Shown: positions 1 to 9,880 of the stretch, one piece after another | Layout of the letters: each line of letters opens with the position of its first letter | Position numbering within the stretch: the stretch's first letter is position 1 | Assembly (NCBI RefSeq): GCF_034064985.1 | Contig: NZ_CP139249.1 | Coordinates: 3,782,001-3,846,000, forward strand | Source of the DNA: Acinetobacter pittii | Lineage (GTDB): Bacteria > Pseudomonadota > Gammaproteobacteria > Pseudomonadales > Moraxellaceae | Length of the DNA stretch: 64,000 nt | Direction: 5' to 3' | The notes under the pieces: generated by a model | What the model was told of the DNA's origin: nothing | The model's database searches: none | The model's input: only the letters and a program-made list of their open reading frames with translations | Position numbers and translations under genes: made by a program

Positions 1-1
1 T

Positions 2-604
2 TCATTAACTCCACTCTTAATAGTTCTTTATAATTATAAGAAAATTTTAGGGAATGCTATTGTTTTCCTCTCTATCATCATAGGGGTATATTTTTCTTTC
101 TATTTATTACATTCAGATGTTAACCTATCTAAACAATGGGAGGAATATATTAATCCTTTTAATAATCTATTTTTATATTTTTGTGGGATAGCCCTATATT
201 ACAATTTTAAAGATATAGATCTAAAAAATTATAACTATGTTTTTATTATTATATCTTTAATAATTTTTATTTACTATCCAGTCTATGGGGACCAAATAAC
301 GATTGTTACAGGAGTAAATAGAATAGTTTTTTCCACCGCATCAATTTTATTAACACTAGGATTTTATAAATTAAATTATAAAAAAACTAATATATTTACA
401 TTTCTTTTTGCAAACTTAGGAGAAACTACTTATGGAATTTATCTTCTTCACCCTCTCGTATACTATTACATCATGTTAGCAAAAATAACCTCCAACCCTC
501 TATTTATTATAACTTCTACTATTATTCTCACACTTATCGTAGCCAAGCTAGCTTATATTTTTTACGAAAAACCATTAATTAAGATTGGAAAGAGAGTAAC
601 CTAA
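2..604 (+). CDS. atr: Acyltransferase family 3 membrane protein, C-terminal part (K-locus acetyltransferase)
   Basis: This reading frame is open from the left edge and ends in TAA at 602-604, giving about 200 residues without a start, so the N-terminus lies outside the window. The product is very hydrophobic, with about five or six membrane segments, and contains a YGIYLLHP stretch near residue 140. That pattern and the FYEKP ending are typical of the OafA/YrhL-like acyltransferase-3 family, which O-acetylates surface sugars. It is convergent with gne1, and in known A. baumannii K loci an acetyltransferase or phosphoglycerol transferase can occupy this place between gne1 and pgm. Its acceptor sugar cannot be read from sequence. 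The base composition is strongly AT-rich, like the centre of the K locus. Confidence 0.75.
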   Translation, partial: SLTPLLIVLYNYKKILGNAIVFLSIIIGVYFSFYLLHSDVNLSKQWEEYINPFNNLFLYFCGIALYYNFKDIDLKNYNYVFIIISLIIFIYYPVYGDQITIVTGVNRIVFSTASILLTLGFYKLNYKKTNIFTFLFANLGETTYGIYLLHPLVYYYIMLAKITSNPLFIITSTIILTLIVAKLAYIFYEKPLIKIGKRVT

Positions 605-626
605 TATTTTATTCAAATTTTCTATA

Positions 627-666
627 TTAGAAAGTGGATATAATATAGCTAGTATCCACTTTCTAA
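627..666. terminator. Hairpin between atr and gne1, possible bidirectional terminator
   Basis: A perfect 14-bp inverted repeat (TTAGAAAGTGGATA / TATCCACTTTCTAA) with a 12-nt loop lies between two convergent genes. There is no long T run on either side, so termination is inferred from position and stem strength. Confidence 0.5.
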
Positions 667-684
667 TTGGTTATTAATAAGAGC

Positions 685-1704
685 TTAAACCTTATACCCT
701 GTTGGATTCTGCTTCTGCCAGTTCCAACTATCTTTGAGCATATCTTCTAAACCATATTGTGGTTGCCAACCTAGCTCAGCAACTGCGCGAGCGTTATCGG
801 CAAAAGATGTTGCTACATCGCCTGCTCGACGTGGCGCAAATTCAAAAGCAACAGGCACACCGTTAACTTGCTCAAATGTATTTTTTACTTGCAAAACCGA
901 TGAACCATTACCTGTACCAATATTCCATGCACGGCAACCTGTCACTTCTAATCGATTATTTAGAGCACATAAATGTGCATTCGCTAAATCGACGACATGG
1001 ATATAGTCACGTACCCCAGTCCCATCTACAGTATTGTAGTCGTTACCATAAATAGATAGCTTCTCACGGCGTCCCACAGCAACTTGAGTCACATAAGGCA
1101 TTAAATTATTTGGAATACCTTGTGGGTCTTCACCAATACGGCCACTCTTATGTGCACCAACTGGATTAAAATAGCGCAGTAAAGCTATTGACCATTTAGA
1201 ATTTGAATCTGATAGCTTTTGCAATAATTGCTCAACTATCAGTTTAGTATAACCATAGTTATTACTTGGCATACCTGTTGGCATATCTTCATTTAATGGA
1301 GAGATATTGGCCTCGTCATATACTGTCGCAGAAGAACTAAACACAAGCGTATAAACACCTGCCTTTTCCATCGACTTAACAAGCTGAATACTACCAGCAA
1401 TATTATTATCAAAATAAATCAGCGGTTTTTCCTGACTTTCCCCTACTGCCTTTAAGCCTGCGAAGTGAATTACAGCATCAATTGAATGATCTTGAAACAC
1501 GCGATCAAGTTCATTTGCATTACGAATATCACCTTTAACAAAAGCTAAACTCTTTTGTGTGATATCCTGAACTCTCTTTAATGATTCTTCAGAACTGTTT
1601 GATAGATTGTCAAAAACAATAACTTCATGACCAGCGTTTAAAAGCTCTACACAGGTATGTGAACCAATATAACCAGCACCACCAGTAACTAGGATTTTAG
1701 CCAT
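685..1704 (-). CDS. gne1: UDP-hexose 4-epimerase (GalE/Gne family)
   Basis: The 339-residue protein is an extended short-chain dehydrogenase with the NAD-binding GGAGYIG motif at residues 8-14 and the catalytic Y150-x3-K154 pair preceded by a serine run at 123-125. Length and motifs match GalE-type epimerases interconverting UDP-Glc/UDP-Gal or UDP-GlcNAc/UDP-GalNAc in the cytoplasm. Its start overlaps the gpi stop by 8 bp, so the two are co-translated at the end of the galU-ugd-gpi module. The K-locus name gne1 is used because of position. Whether it prefers N-acetylated substrates cannot be decided here, but it implies galactose or N-acetylgalactosamine in the capsule or another glycan. Confidence 0.9.
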   Translation of the reverse strand: MAKILVTGGAGYIGSHTCVELLNAGHEVIVFDNLSNSSEESLKRVQDITQKSLAFVKGDIRNANELDRVFQDHSIDAVIHFAGLKAVGESQEKPLIYFDNNIAGSIQLVKSMEKAGVYTLVFSSSATVYDEANISPLNEDMPTGMPSNNYGYTKLIVEQLLQKLSDSNSKWSIALLRYFNPVGAHKSGRIGEDPQGIPNNLMPYVTQVAVGRREKLSIYGNDYNTVDGTGVRDYIHVVDLANAHLCALNNRLEVTGCRAWNIGTGNGSSVLQVKNTFEQVNGVPVAFEFAPRRAGDVATSFADNARAVAELGWQPQYGLEDMLKDSWNWQKQNPTGYKV

Positions 1705-3367
1705 CTACTTTTCCTAATAATATTTTAATTAATCCACGTGTTGAGGCATCTAATGATGAAAAATCATTTTGACCCCCATTTAAAATAGGTAATAGTTGAT
1801 CAGCAATCTGTTTGCCTTTTTCGACGCCCCATTGATCAAACGGGTTAATATTCCAAATGACAGACTGCACAAAAACTTTATGCTCATATAAAGCAATTAA
1901 CATTCCCAAACTATATGGATTCAACTCTTTCAATAATAGGGTTGAACTCGGTTGGTTACCTTCATATTGTTTGTAAATCGGCAGTTTTTCTAATTCAGTT
2001 GAGTCTAAAGCTTCATTACCAAAGGCCAATAATCTTGATTGGGCCAAACAATTCGATAATGCAAGATGATGCTGCTCGACTAAAGCCTCTGCATTTTCAA
2101 CATAGGTAAAATGGTCAGCGTTATAGCGTTGGACTGGCGCAATAAAGTCACAGCTTACTGCTTGAGTTCCCTGGTGTAATAACTGATAGAAGGCATGTTG
2201 AGCATTTGGTCCAACTTCTCCCCATACAATTGGGCATGTATCGAGTTCGACTTTTTGACCGTCACGTTGTACCGATTTACCATTAGATTCCATTTCAAGT
2301 TGCTGCAAATAAGCAGCAAAATACTTTAATCGACCATCATAAGGTAATACTGCATGAGTTTGAATATTTAAAAAATTATTGTTCCAAACGCCTAATAAGC
2401 CCATTAAAACAGGAATATTTTGCTCATAACTTGTATTTTGAAAATGTTCATCTACTGCATGAGCACCAGCTAAGAGTTGCTGAAAACCTTCAACCCCGAT
2501 ACTCAACGCAATAGGTAAACCAATGCATGACCACAATGAGTAACGGCCACCTACCCAGTCCCAAAGCAGTAATTGATTTTCTGGAGCAATCCCCCATTCA
2601 GTCATTTTATCTGCTTTTGTTGATACTCCAACAAAATGACTTTTTAAAACTCGGGCATGTGTTCCCAAAGTTTTTTCAAGCCACTGACGTACGGTTTGGG
2701 CATTTGATAAAGTATCAATCGTTCCAAAAGATTTTGAAGAAATAATAAATAGTGTTGTTTCTGGACGAAGTTGGTGGAGCAACTCCGACAACTGACTACC
2801 ATCCATAGTCGATACAAAGTGAACATTTAAAGGTTTAGCCGTTTTCACTTTAAAATCTGACAACGCATGGGTGACCATTTGTGGCCCTAAATCAGAACCA
2901 CCCACACCAATGTTCACAACATCTTGAATCACTTCACCGGTTGCCCCGCGATATTGACCAGCATGTATCTTTTCCACTAAGGCATACATACGTTGTAACT
3001 GGCTATGGACTTGAGCCGTTAACTCTGGAAACTTCGAATAGTCAACTGGCAAGCGTAGTGCCCAATGCATTGCTGCACGTTGCTCTGTACAATTTACTTT
3101 GTCTTGTGAAAAAAGACGTTCAATCCATTGATTTAATTGTTTGGTTTTCGCAAGAGCAGTCAATTGTTCCAAAATGTCTTTAGTAACACGATGCTTACTA
3201 AAATCAAAAACTAATGGATCAAATTTTATAGAATATTGTTGAAAGCGATCCGGTTCTGAAGCGAACAATTCTTTTATATGTAGTTTTGAATTTTTCTCAC
3301 CCATCGCCTGTAATTTTAGTAAAGGTGAAACCAACTCTTTAGGAAATTTCTCGATAGATTTACTCAT
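1697..3367 (-). CDS. gpi: Glucose-6-phosphate isomerase
   Basis: The 556-residue protein is a full-length phosphoglucose isomerase, interconverting glucose-6-P and fructose-6-P. Visible signatures are GVGGSDLGP in the first half, [11 protein letters not shown] in the middle and [10 protein letters not shown] near the C-terminus, the family's two diagnostic patterns plus the sugar-phosphate loop. It starts inside the ATGA overlap with the ugd stop and overlaps gne1 at its end, so it is embedded in the capsule precursor operon. It supplies hexose phosphates for UDP-glucose and amino-sugar precursors. Confidence 0.97.
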   Translation of the reverse strand: MSKSIEKFPKELVSPLLKLQAMGEKNSKLHIKELFASEPDRFQQYSIKFDPLVFDFSKHRVTKDILEQLTALAKTKQLNQWIERLFSQDKVNCTEQRAAMHWALRLPVDYSKFPELTAQVHSQLQRMYALVEKIHAGQYRGATGEVIQDVVNIGVGGSDLGPQMVTHALSDFKVKTAKPLNVHFVSTMDGSQLSELLHQLRPETTLFIISSKSFGTIDTLSNAQTVRQWLEKTLGTHARVLKSHFVGVSTKADKMTEWGIAPENQLLLWDWVGGRYSLWSCIGLPIALSIGVEGFQQLLAGAHAVDEHFQNTSYEQNIPVLMGLLGVWNNNFLNIQTHAVLPYDGRLKYFAAYLQQLEMESNGKSVQRDGQKVELDTCPIVWGEVGPNAQHAFYQLLHQGTQAVSCDFIAPVQRYNADHFTYVENAEALVEQHHLALSNCLAQSRLLAFGNEALDSTELEKLPIYKQYEGNQPSSTLLLKELNPYSLGMLIALYEHKVFVQSVIWNINPFDQWGVEKGKQIADQLLPILNGGQNDFSSLDASTRGLIKILLGKVDG

Positions 3368-4626
3368 AAACGACCTACTCCTTCATAAGCAAAGCCCTTA
3401 GCCTTTACATATGCTGGGTCATAAATATTACGCCCATCCAAAATTAAAGGATGCTGCATCATCTGTTGTAATTGCTTAAAGTCTGGACTCCAGTATTGTT
3501 TCCATGCGGTAACTAAACATAAGGCGTGTGCGTCTCGAGCAGCCTCATATTGATCAGTACACAGTACTAAATCCTTACGGTCACCATATGTAGCGGCAAT
3601 TTCATCTAATGCTTGAGGATCATGCAAACGTACTGTTACACCTTGCGCCCATAATGCAGCTAATAAAATATGAATTGGGGAGTTATGTATGCTTGAGGTA
3701 TTTTCTTTGAAGGATGCACCCCAAATAGCCACGGTTTTACCATTCAAATTACAATGATAATAATTCCACAGCTTACGGAATAAAATTTCTTTTTGTTGTT
3801 CGTTAATTGCCCATACCTGCTCTAAAAGACGACTTTTCGCCCCAGTTCCAGAAACAGTACTCGAAAGGGTTAAAATATCATGCGAAAAATTTTCACCGCC
3901 AAAACCAACTCCAGCGGACAAATAAGCCGCACCAATACGTGTATCGGCCGCAATACCATGCTTCACATTAGCGATATCAATACCGAGTTTCTCTGCCACC
4001 ATAGCTAAGTCATTCATATAACTAATGCGGGTCGCTAACATGCCAGAAATACTAAGTTTCGTAAACTCAGCATCCAAGATCGGCATAAATAAGTATTGAT
4101 AACTAAAACGGAAAAATGGGCGTAACAGCTCCTGCATTGTATCCCGTGCATGATTGGACTCAACACCAACAATGACATGTTTTACATTCAATACGCTGTT
4201 AATGGCATTTCCTTCTTGAATTACATCAGGAAAATAGACCCACTCGTCTTTTGGTAAATATTGTTTTAACTGATCAGTTCCATGTAAGCCAAATGTAGAA
4301 CCATTTACCATTAATCTAGGATGAACAATAGGACGTTGACTTAACTTCTCAACCGTATTTAAAGCAAGCTGAATTTGTGTGGGACTAAAACAAAATAAAT
4401 AAACTTCAACATCAAGAGGAATAGCAGAAAAAGGACTTTCTTGTAGAAAACCCGATTTTCTTTGTTTATTTAAATAGTTATTAACTTCTTGATCTTGATA
4501 GGAAAGTACAGAAATATTTTCTTCGCAGGTGACACTTGTGCACCAATAAATCTGATTGCCATATTCAGCTAGTAATGCTGCCATTACACCAGCGTGTAAG
4601 GTGGTTCCAAACACTGCGATTTTCAT
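3364..4626 (-). CDS. ugd: UDP-glucose dehydrogenase homologue with altered active site
   Basis: The 420-residue protein follows the UDP-glucose/GDP-mannose dehydrogenase fold from end to end and sits in the usual ugd position between galU and gpi. Key residues differ from the family. The motif that normally reads GFGGSCFPKD is [10 protein letters not shown] at residues 241-250, so the nucleophilic Cys is Asn246. The conserved AAN asparagine aligns with Ser194, and the PEF glutamate aligns with an Asp. The N-terminal dinucleotide loop is GTTLHAG rather than GxGxxG, while Lys190 and Asp250 are kept. The reading frame is intact and well preserved, so it is not a decayed gene. The name is by position and homology; the usual four-electron oxidation to UDP-glucuronate through a cysteine adduct is doubtful. 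Confidence 0.8.
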   Translation of the reverse strand: MKIAVFGTTLHAGVMAALLAEYGNQIYWCTSVTCEENISVLSYQDQEVNNYLNKQRKSGFLQESPFSAIPLDVEVYLFCFSPTQIQLALNTVEKLSQRPIVHPRLMVNGSTFGLHGTDQLKQYLPKDEWVYFPDVIQEGNAINSVLNVKHVIVGVESNHARDTMQELLRPFFRFSYQYLFMPILDAEFTKLSISGMLATRISYMNDLAMVAEKLGIDIANVKHGIAADTRIGAAYLSAGVGFGGENFSHDILTLSSTVSGTGAKSRLLEQVWAINEQQKEILFRKLWNYYHCNLNGKTVAIWGASFKENTSSIHNSPIHILLAALWAQGVTVRLHDPQALDEIAATYGDRKDLVLCTDQYEAARDAHALCLVTAWKQYWSPDFKQLQQMMQHPLILDGRNIYDPAYVKAKGFAYEGVGRL

Positions 4627-4657
4627 TGCACACCTGATTTTTTAATATTCTATAGAC

Positions 4658-4682
4658 TTCTCTTCCCGTTAAGGGAAGAGAA
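4658..4682. other. Hairpin in the galU-ugd gap
   Basis: A 10-bp inverted repeat (TTCTCTTCCC / GGGAAGAGAA) with a 5-nt loop lies in the 117-bp space between galU and ugd. No T run follows on the minus strand. It could attenuate transcription or protect the upstream mRNA; the role is not shown by sequence. Confidence 0.4.
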
Positions 4683-4743
4683 TATATTGATTGTTTATTA
4701 TATTCAGCAGTTTTTACAAATACTTAAGTAGAACTACACAATA

Positions 4744-5619
4744 TTATAACTTAAGCTCCTGAATTAACTGTTTAAATTCTGACCCTAATTTAGGATGTTG
4801 AATTCCATAATGTAACACAGCTTTTAAATAACCAACCTTACTACCGCAGTCAAAAGTTTGGCCTTGCATACGATAGGCTTCAACAATATCTGTTTCTTGT
4901 AACATCGCAATCGCATCTGTTAACTGAATTTCATTACCTGCGCCTTTTGGCGTGTTTTCCAAAAGTTGCATAATTTTTGCAGGTAATATATAGCGACCAA
5001 CTACAGAAAGATTTGAAGGTGCAGAACCAACAGCAGGTTTTTCAACAATGCCTTGCATGGCAACACTTTCACCTTCATTAGGACTATGGTCTACATCTAC
5101 AATCCCATATTGATCAACAAGGTTATCAGGTACAGCTTCTACCATAATTTGTGCGGCTTGCACTTCATCATAACGTGCAATCATACGAGATAAATCATTT
5201 CGGCCCGAGTCGTCTTTTACCAACACATCTGGTAATAACACGGCAAAATCATCTTGACCAACAATACTCTTTGCACATAAAACCGCATGCCCTAAACCTA
5301 AAGGCTGAGGTTGTCTGACACTTACAACACTCACATGGGGTGGAACAATTTGGGTAATTTCTGCAAGCAAATCAAACTTCTTTTTCTGCTCTAGTGTGGT
5401 TTCTAGTTCAAAGTTTCGATCAAAATAATTTTCAATCGACGCTTTTGAAGAGTGAGTCACCAAAATAATTTGCTCAATTCCCGCTTCAACTGCCTCACGT
5501 ACCACATACTCAATGGCCGGACGGTCAACAACTGTTACCATTTCTTTCGGAATTGACTTGCTCGCTGGTAAAAAACGCGTACCTAATCCGGCTACTGGTA
5601 AAACTGCTTTTTTGATCAT
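4744..5619 (-). CDS. galU: UTP-glucose-1-phosphate uridylyltransferase
   Basis: The 291-residue protein makes UDP-glucose from glucose-1-P and UTP. The nucleotide-binding segment AGLGTRFLPASKSIPKEM (residues 10-27, with Lys25) is the GalU signature, and the length is standard. It lies 24 bp downstream of itrA and opens the conserved galU-ugd-gpi-gne1 block that supplies UDP-Glc, UDP-Gal and related donors for capsule. Identification is secure. Confidence 0.96.
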   Translation of the reverse strand: MIKKAVLPVAGLGTRFLPASKSIPKEMVTVVDRPAIEYVVREAVEAGIEQIILVTHSSKASIENYFDRNFELETTLEQKKKFDLLAEITQIVPPHVSVVSVRQPQPLGLGHAVLCAKSIVGQDDFAVLLPDVLVKDDSGRNDLSRMIARYDEVQAAQIMVEAVPDNLVDQYGIVDVDHSPNEGESVAMQGIVEKPAVGSAPSNLSVVGRYILPAKIMQLLENTPKGAGNEIQLTDAIAMLQETDIVEAYRMQGQTFDCGSKVGYLKAVLHYGIQHPKLGSEFKQLIQELKL

Positions 5620-5643
5620 AACAAAGATTTCAAGATATAAAAT

Positions 5644-6276
5644 TTACTTTACAGAAGAATCAACATTTTCTGGAGCATCATTACCCTTAAATAAAGATGG
5701 TCCAACATGTCCTGGCGCATTAATGCCTTCACGTTTTGTCATTACCTTGACTGTTTTAAACATAATTTTAAAGTCAACCCAAACATTGTGATTGTCGACA
5801 TACCATACATCACATTTAAATCGTTCTTCATAATCGAGTTCATTACGGCCACTTACCTGAGCAAGGCCTGTCATTCCTGGACGCACTTCTAAACGGCGCG
5901 CCTGCTCTGGTGAATATAATGCAACAAAGTCTTTAAGCATTGGACGAGGTCCAACTACGCTCATGTCACCTTTAAGCACATTAATGAGCTGGGGCATTTC
6001 ATCTAAGCTTGTAGAACGTAATTTCTGACCAAATGGAGTAATACGAGCTTCATCTGGCAATGGATTTCCTTGAGCATCAAAAGCATCTTTCATTGAACGA
6101 AACTTAATCATTTTAAATAATTTTCCGTCCTTACCAGGTCTTTCTTGGTAAAAGAATATGGGTGAACCTAAATTTTTACGGACTTTATAAGCAACTATCA
6201 GAAATATTGGCGACAGTACAGTTAAAGCTATTAAAGAAATGACTATGTCTACTAGACGCTTCATATTTTCATTCAC
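5644..6276 (-). CDS. itrA: Initiating undecaprenyl-phosphate glycosyl-1-phosphate transferase
   Basis: The 210-residue protein is a small PglC/WcaJ-C-terminal-domain phosphoglycosyltransferase. It has an N-terminal membrane helix (residues about 8-27) and the family core KFRSMKDAF, TSLDEMPQL and VVGPRPM, with the catalytic Asp-Glu pair inside the second motif. It would transfer the first sugar-1-phosphate of the K unit to undecaprenyl phosphate at the inner membrane. A second in-frame ATG four codons in (6264) is equally plausible; the first has AAAAGAG three bases upstream. The gene sits next to galU as in other Acinetobacter K loci. The N-acetylhexosamine used cannot be told from sequence alone. 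Confidence 0.93.
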   Translation of the reverse strand: MNENMKRLVDIVISLIALTVLSPIFLIVAYKVRKNLGSPIFFYQERPGKDGKLFKMIKFRSMKDAFDAQGNPLPDEARITPFGQKLRSTSLDEMPQLINVLKGDMSVVGPRPMLKDFVALYSPEQARRLEVRPGMTGLAQVSGRNELDYEERFKCDVWYVDNHNVWVDFKIMFKTVKVMTKREGINAPGHVGPSLFKGNDAPENVDSSVK

Positions 6277-6642
6277 TCTTTTCTGAATCTTTCCTAGGAA
6301 AACATATAAATAAGAAAGTCATGTTAAACCATATATTATTAACTTCTCCTTAGTCGTAAGGGAAGCTGACTCTATCGTGAGTTCACAGTATTATAAAGTA
6401 TTGTATTACATCTTCCCTTTCAAATCTTGTAACTTTACTTAACTCAAAAAACAAATATTCATAATAGATATTATATTAAAAACGATTAAACCTACTCAGA
6501 CAGCATTTAACCATCTGTTTTCGAGAATAATTTGAAAAGACCCAATAATTTTTTTGGATCTCTTACAAAATATGCAAAAGTTATTGATTTAATTTATAAC
6601 TTCTCTATTTATCTCATCCATTACTTTTTACCTCTACAAAAA
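6277..6642. other. Non-coding gap between glycosyltransferase and itrA
   Basis: These 366 bp are very AT-rich and hold no convincing reading frame on either strand. A weak hairpin (AGATCC / GGGTCT on the minus strand) around 6538-6561 might end the upstream glycosyltransferase transcript. The gap is the longest within the minus-strand run and separates the serotype-specific genes from the conserved itrA-galU-ugd-gpi module, so an internal promoter for the latter is plausible but was not identified. Confidence 0.4.
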
Positions 6643-7701
6643 TTATTCTTTGGACTTATGCTCTAACAGTTCTTTCCATAATTGTATAATCTGTTCAGGA
6701 TAATATTTACGTATTAACTCTGAATTTTGCTTTGATAAAGTTTTCCGCAAATCTTCATCTAAACAAAAAGAGGCTAATAATTTAGCAAATGCCTCGGGTG
6801 TATAGTCCGATACAATTTGTGTATTTCCTTCACCTAAAATTTCTCTAGCTCCTGTAGGGAAGTCGCTCACAAGGACAGGTAAAGAATTATTCATAGCTTC
6901 CAATAGAACCATAGGAAAAGCTTCAAATCTACTTGTCATGCACATAAGTGCTGAATCTTGATAATATTTTGATATATTTTTAGTAAATGGATGAATTCTA
7001 ATGAACTCATTCATATTTAATAATTTAATTTTTTCTTCAAGCTCTTTCTGTTCCGAGCCCTCGCCTACGATATCGAGAACCCATCCATTCTCATAAATTT
7101 TAGATAAATGGAATGCTTCAATAAGAAAAGCAAAATTTTTCTGAAACTCCAATCGCCCTATTGATAAAATCTTTTTTGATTCGCTGTTATATTTACTATC
7201 TAGAGGATGAATAAAATTAGGAATTACCAGTGTACGGATGCCATCATTTAAGAACTTTCTCTTATCCGTCTCTGTTAAACAGACTAAGGTAACTGTATCT
7301 TGACTATAAAATTTTTTTCTAATGAGATTCCTAAACCCTTTATGATAGTTATATTCGATGTGCTCACAGACTATAGGGGTATAATTTAATATTTTTGAAA
7401 GTTTAATATTTACTAAATTTAAATCAAAAGAAAAACTTACAACCGTATCGTTTCTTTTGAGAATCGATTTCAGCTTACGGAAATAGTTTAATCTATGGAT
7501 GATTTTAGCTAACTTATTATGGGTTGGAAATTCGCCAACTTCTAATGATTGTATATTTAAGTTTTCACATCCAGAAAAAGCACATTGCTTACTTCCTGGA
7601 ACGAGAATAATGACATCTTCAAGAGCTTGTGCAAGTTGAACAATAACGCGCTCTGTACCAGCCATACGGTTAATGCCATTCGTTACAAAATAAATAGTCA
7701 T
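6643..7701 (-). CDS. gtr: GT4 family glycosyltransferase of the K-unit pathway
   Basis: The 352-residue protein has the two-domain GT-B layout of retaining GT4 glycosyltransferases. It has an N-terminal glycine-containing acceptor loop (GINRMAGTERV near residue 10), a domain linker with SIGRLEFQKN, and the donor-binding EAFPMVLLE pattern (the E-x7-E motif) in the last third. No membrane helix is seen, so it acts on the cytoplasmic face, adding one sugar to the lipid-linked repeat unit. Its start codon overlaps the preceding stop by one base (TAATG), indicating coupled translation with the upstream glycosyltransferase. Donor and linkage are unknown. Confidence 0.9.
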   Translation of the reverse strand: MTIYFVTNGINRMAGTERVIVQLAQALEDVIILVPGSKQCAFSGCENLNIQSLEVGEFPTHNKLAKIIHRLNYFRKLKSILKRNDTVVSFSFDLNLVNIKLSKILNYTPIVCEHIEYNYHKGFRNLIRKKFYSQDTVTLVCLTETDKRKFLNDGIRTLVIPNFIHPLDSKYNSESKKILSIGRLEFQKNFAFLIEAFHLSKIYENGWVLDIVGEGSEQKELEEKIKLLNMNEFIRIHPFTKNISKYYQDSALMCMTSRFEAFPMVLLEAMNNSLPVLVSDFPTGAREILGEGNTQIVSDYTPEAFAKLLASFCLDEDLRKTLSKQNSELIRKYYPEQIIQLWKELLEHKSKE

Positions 7702-8777
7702 TAGAAATGATCCATATTGTTACTAATTACTTGAGATGATTCATATGCTTGAACCGATTCAAAAGCTCGCTTTTGAATTGCATCTAAATCAAATTTTTTT
7801 AAATTTATCTCTTCAAATAATTCTAGAATTGAATCGGGAGATTTTGCTTCAACAATAAAACCATTTGAGTTGTGTTTTATAAAATCGGTTGGCCCTGGAA
7901 TATTACAACACACTGGAATCACACCATGAGCGGCTGCTTCTAAATAAACTTGTCCAAAACCTTCATGGTGAGAAGGTACACAAAGTAAATCAGCATTTAA
8001 ATAATAAGAACGCAAGTCAGATTGAAAGCCTTCAAATTTTACTTTTGATAAATCTAATTCTGTTTCCAACTCATTAGCTGTGCCACCCAAAACAGTTAAT
8101 TCACAGTTCAGATTTGTATGATTTATTGCTTCAATTAAATCATAAATACCTTTTCGGTGCTCTAGTCGCCCAACATATAATATTTTTAATATTGAGTTAT
8201 CAGAGTTTGTTTTCAATAGCGCACGGGCAGATTGTAAGTCAGTATAACTCGAATAAGGGATTTTCACACCTACCAATGTACCAGGAATTAAAGCAGTAAT
8301 TTCCTTTTTTTTATAATTTAAAGGTCCAAGTAATTGCTTCATAGATTGAGTAATTGTAATAGACCGGTGAGAAAAATTAATATTAACAATCTCACATAAT
8401 TTTAATATATATTGCATTATTGAGCTATAACCCAAATAGGGCACGCCATGATTCACATATACCAACTGAGCCGAACTGAACAATCTAAGAATAAAAATAT
8501 TTAAAGTTGAATCTACTGTAGTATGAAAATATATTTTATTTATTTTGTACTTATGCACCATTTTCAAAATAAGAAAAAGCCTACCAATATGCTTAAAAAT
8601 ATTTTTATATTTACTGTTCCAAGAAACAAATTTAGCTTTGTCAAGCTCGGAAGTATTTTCTAGTACATTAGGAGCAGATATCCAAACTTTATTTCCTTGC
8701 TGTATTTGATAATTAGCAATAGGTAAAATAAAGATTTTAGACCACTTATATTCTGGTGCTACATGCAAAATATACAT
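7701..8777 (-). CDS. gtr: GT4-like glycosyltransferase of the K-unit pathway
   Basis: The 358-residue protein is a GT-B enzyme with the C-terminal GT4 pattern: LYVGRLEHRKG, then VPSHHEGFGQVYLEAA near residues 265-285, where the E-x7-E pair is GFGQVYLEA-like with an altered first acidic position. It follows wzy by 22 bp and is translationally coupled to the next glycosyltransferase. It should add one sugar to the undecaprenyl-linked intermediate in the cytoplasm. Donor and acceptor cannot be assigned. With itrA, the GT52 enzyme and the other GT4 enzyme it accounts for four sugars in the repeat unit. Confidence 0.87.
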   Translation of the reverse strand: MYILHVAPEYKWSKIFILPIANYQIQQGNKVWISAPNVLENTSELDKAKFVSWNSKYKNIFKHIGRLFLILKMVHKYKINKIYFHTTVDSTLNIFILRLFSSAQLVYVNHGVPYLGYSSIMQYILKLCEIVNINFSHRSITITQSMKQLLGPLNYKKKEITALIPGTLVGVKIPYSSYTDLQSARALLKTNSDNSILKILYVGRLEHRKGIYDLIEAINHTNLNCELTVLGGTANELETELDLSKVKFEGFQSDLRSYYLNADLLCVPSHHEGFGQVYLEAAAHGVIPVCCNIPGPTDFIKHNSNGFIVEAKSPDSILELFEEINLKKFDLDAIQKRAFESVQAYESSQVISNNMDHF

Positions 8778-8799
8778 ATATGTTTAATACTCCACACTT

Positions 8800-9861
8800 T
8801 TAAAAAACATAGTTTAAAAGATAATCTGTTAAATAGTTTTGATAGGGCAACCATGCTTTAGAAACAAGAACACTATTTAGCATCCAAATATAAATAAAAG
8901 AAGTAAGAAATAATGTTAAAATAAATATAAATATTTTTCTATTAATCAATTTCAAATTGTGATATAGCATACAAACAACATAGAGGTCAAAAAATATTAG
9001 ATACAAATTAAATCTATCGGCTAAAGTCGAAAAAACAAATGACAAACCAACACAATAAAAAATCAGCAAAACAAAATAATCTAAAATTAAATATGATTTA
9101 TCTATTTTAAAAACTTTATTACGCAGTAAAAAATAACTTATCACAGGAATAATATGTAATGATAATCTTAAAAATACTCCACTTGAGTTCAACTCTTCAC
9201 TAGTATAAACAGTACTTTCACTCAAAGTAGAAATATAAAGCACTATAGTAATTAATATAAGTGAAAAAAACTCATATAAAAAAATCAGTATTTTTTTACT
9301 TTTTATAAAAAGCAAAGGATAAAATAAAATAAAAATTATAGCTGTTTTATGAAAACAAGCAGCTAATAATAAAAAAATTAAAAATTTACTCCTATCGTTT
9401 TGTATAAGTTTTAGAAAAGCATATAATAAAATTGCTACTGCTATTGACTGTCTTGTATAGCCCAATGATACAGCTAAGATATGATAAGGATAGTAAATTA
9501 ATAAACATAACCAATATTTTTTTAGTCTTATAAAAGTTATAAATAAGAAAAAACATACTAGGGCAGAAGAGCATAGATTAACAAACCAGATATCATTAAT
9601 TTGTAAAAAATTACCTAATATATTGAGTAGAGAGTATCCTGGCTCAAAAAAGAATAAAGCTTCTTTAAAATTTAGATATTTAAAATTTTCATATAAAACT
9701 AAGTAGTTGTCCCAGTCTCCACCAACCTTAAATCTCAACCCAATAAAAATAAATAAGAATAAAAAAAACAATAAGAAAAATATTTTATTTATATATGCTT
9801 TATAATTACTAATAAAATTAATAGCAACTATAAAAAACCAAATTACGATATATATATTCAT
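8800..9861 (-). CDS. wzy: Capsule repeat-unit polymerase, EpsG-like
   Basis: The 353-residue protein is almost wholly hydrophobic, with about nine or ten predicted membrane segments. It has a GLRFKVGGDWDNY stretch near residues 42-54, the hallmark of the EpsG group of polysaccharide polymerases. Together with wzx next door this makes it the Wzy polymerase that joins K units in the periplasm and so fixes the linkage between units. Coding sequence here is extremely AT-rich, the lowest GC seen in the window, as usual for serotype-specific wzy genes. It lies 19 bp after the GT52 gene. Confidence 0.88.
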   Translation of the reverse strand: MNIYIVIWFFIVAINFISNYKAYINKIFFLLFFLFLFIFIGLRFKVGGDWDNYLVLYENFKYLNFKEALFFFEPGYSLLNILGNFLQINDIWFVNLCSSALVCFFLFITFIRLKKYWLCLLIYYPYHILAVSLGYTRQSIAVAILLYAFLKLIQNDRSKFLIFLLLAACFHKTAIIFILFYPLLFIKSKKILIFLYEFFSLILITIVLYISTLSESTVYTSEELNSSGVFLRLSLHIIPVISYFLLRNKVFKIDKSYLILDYFVLLIFYCVGLSFVFSTLADRFNLYLIFFDLYVVCMLYHNLKLINRKIFIFILTLFLTSFIYIWMLNSVLVSKAWLPYQNYLTDYLLNYVF

Positions 9862-9880
9862 ATTTAAAAACCACTTATTG

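Noticed and set aside
3364..4626. ugd as a decaying pseudogene
   Set aside because: The frame is intact, length is normal and changes are concentrated in the active site with the fold preserved, which fits functional divergence better than decay.
6277..6642. Insertion sequence remnant in the itrA upstream gap
   Set aside because: No terminal inverted repeats, target duplication or transposase fragments could be seen.
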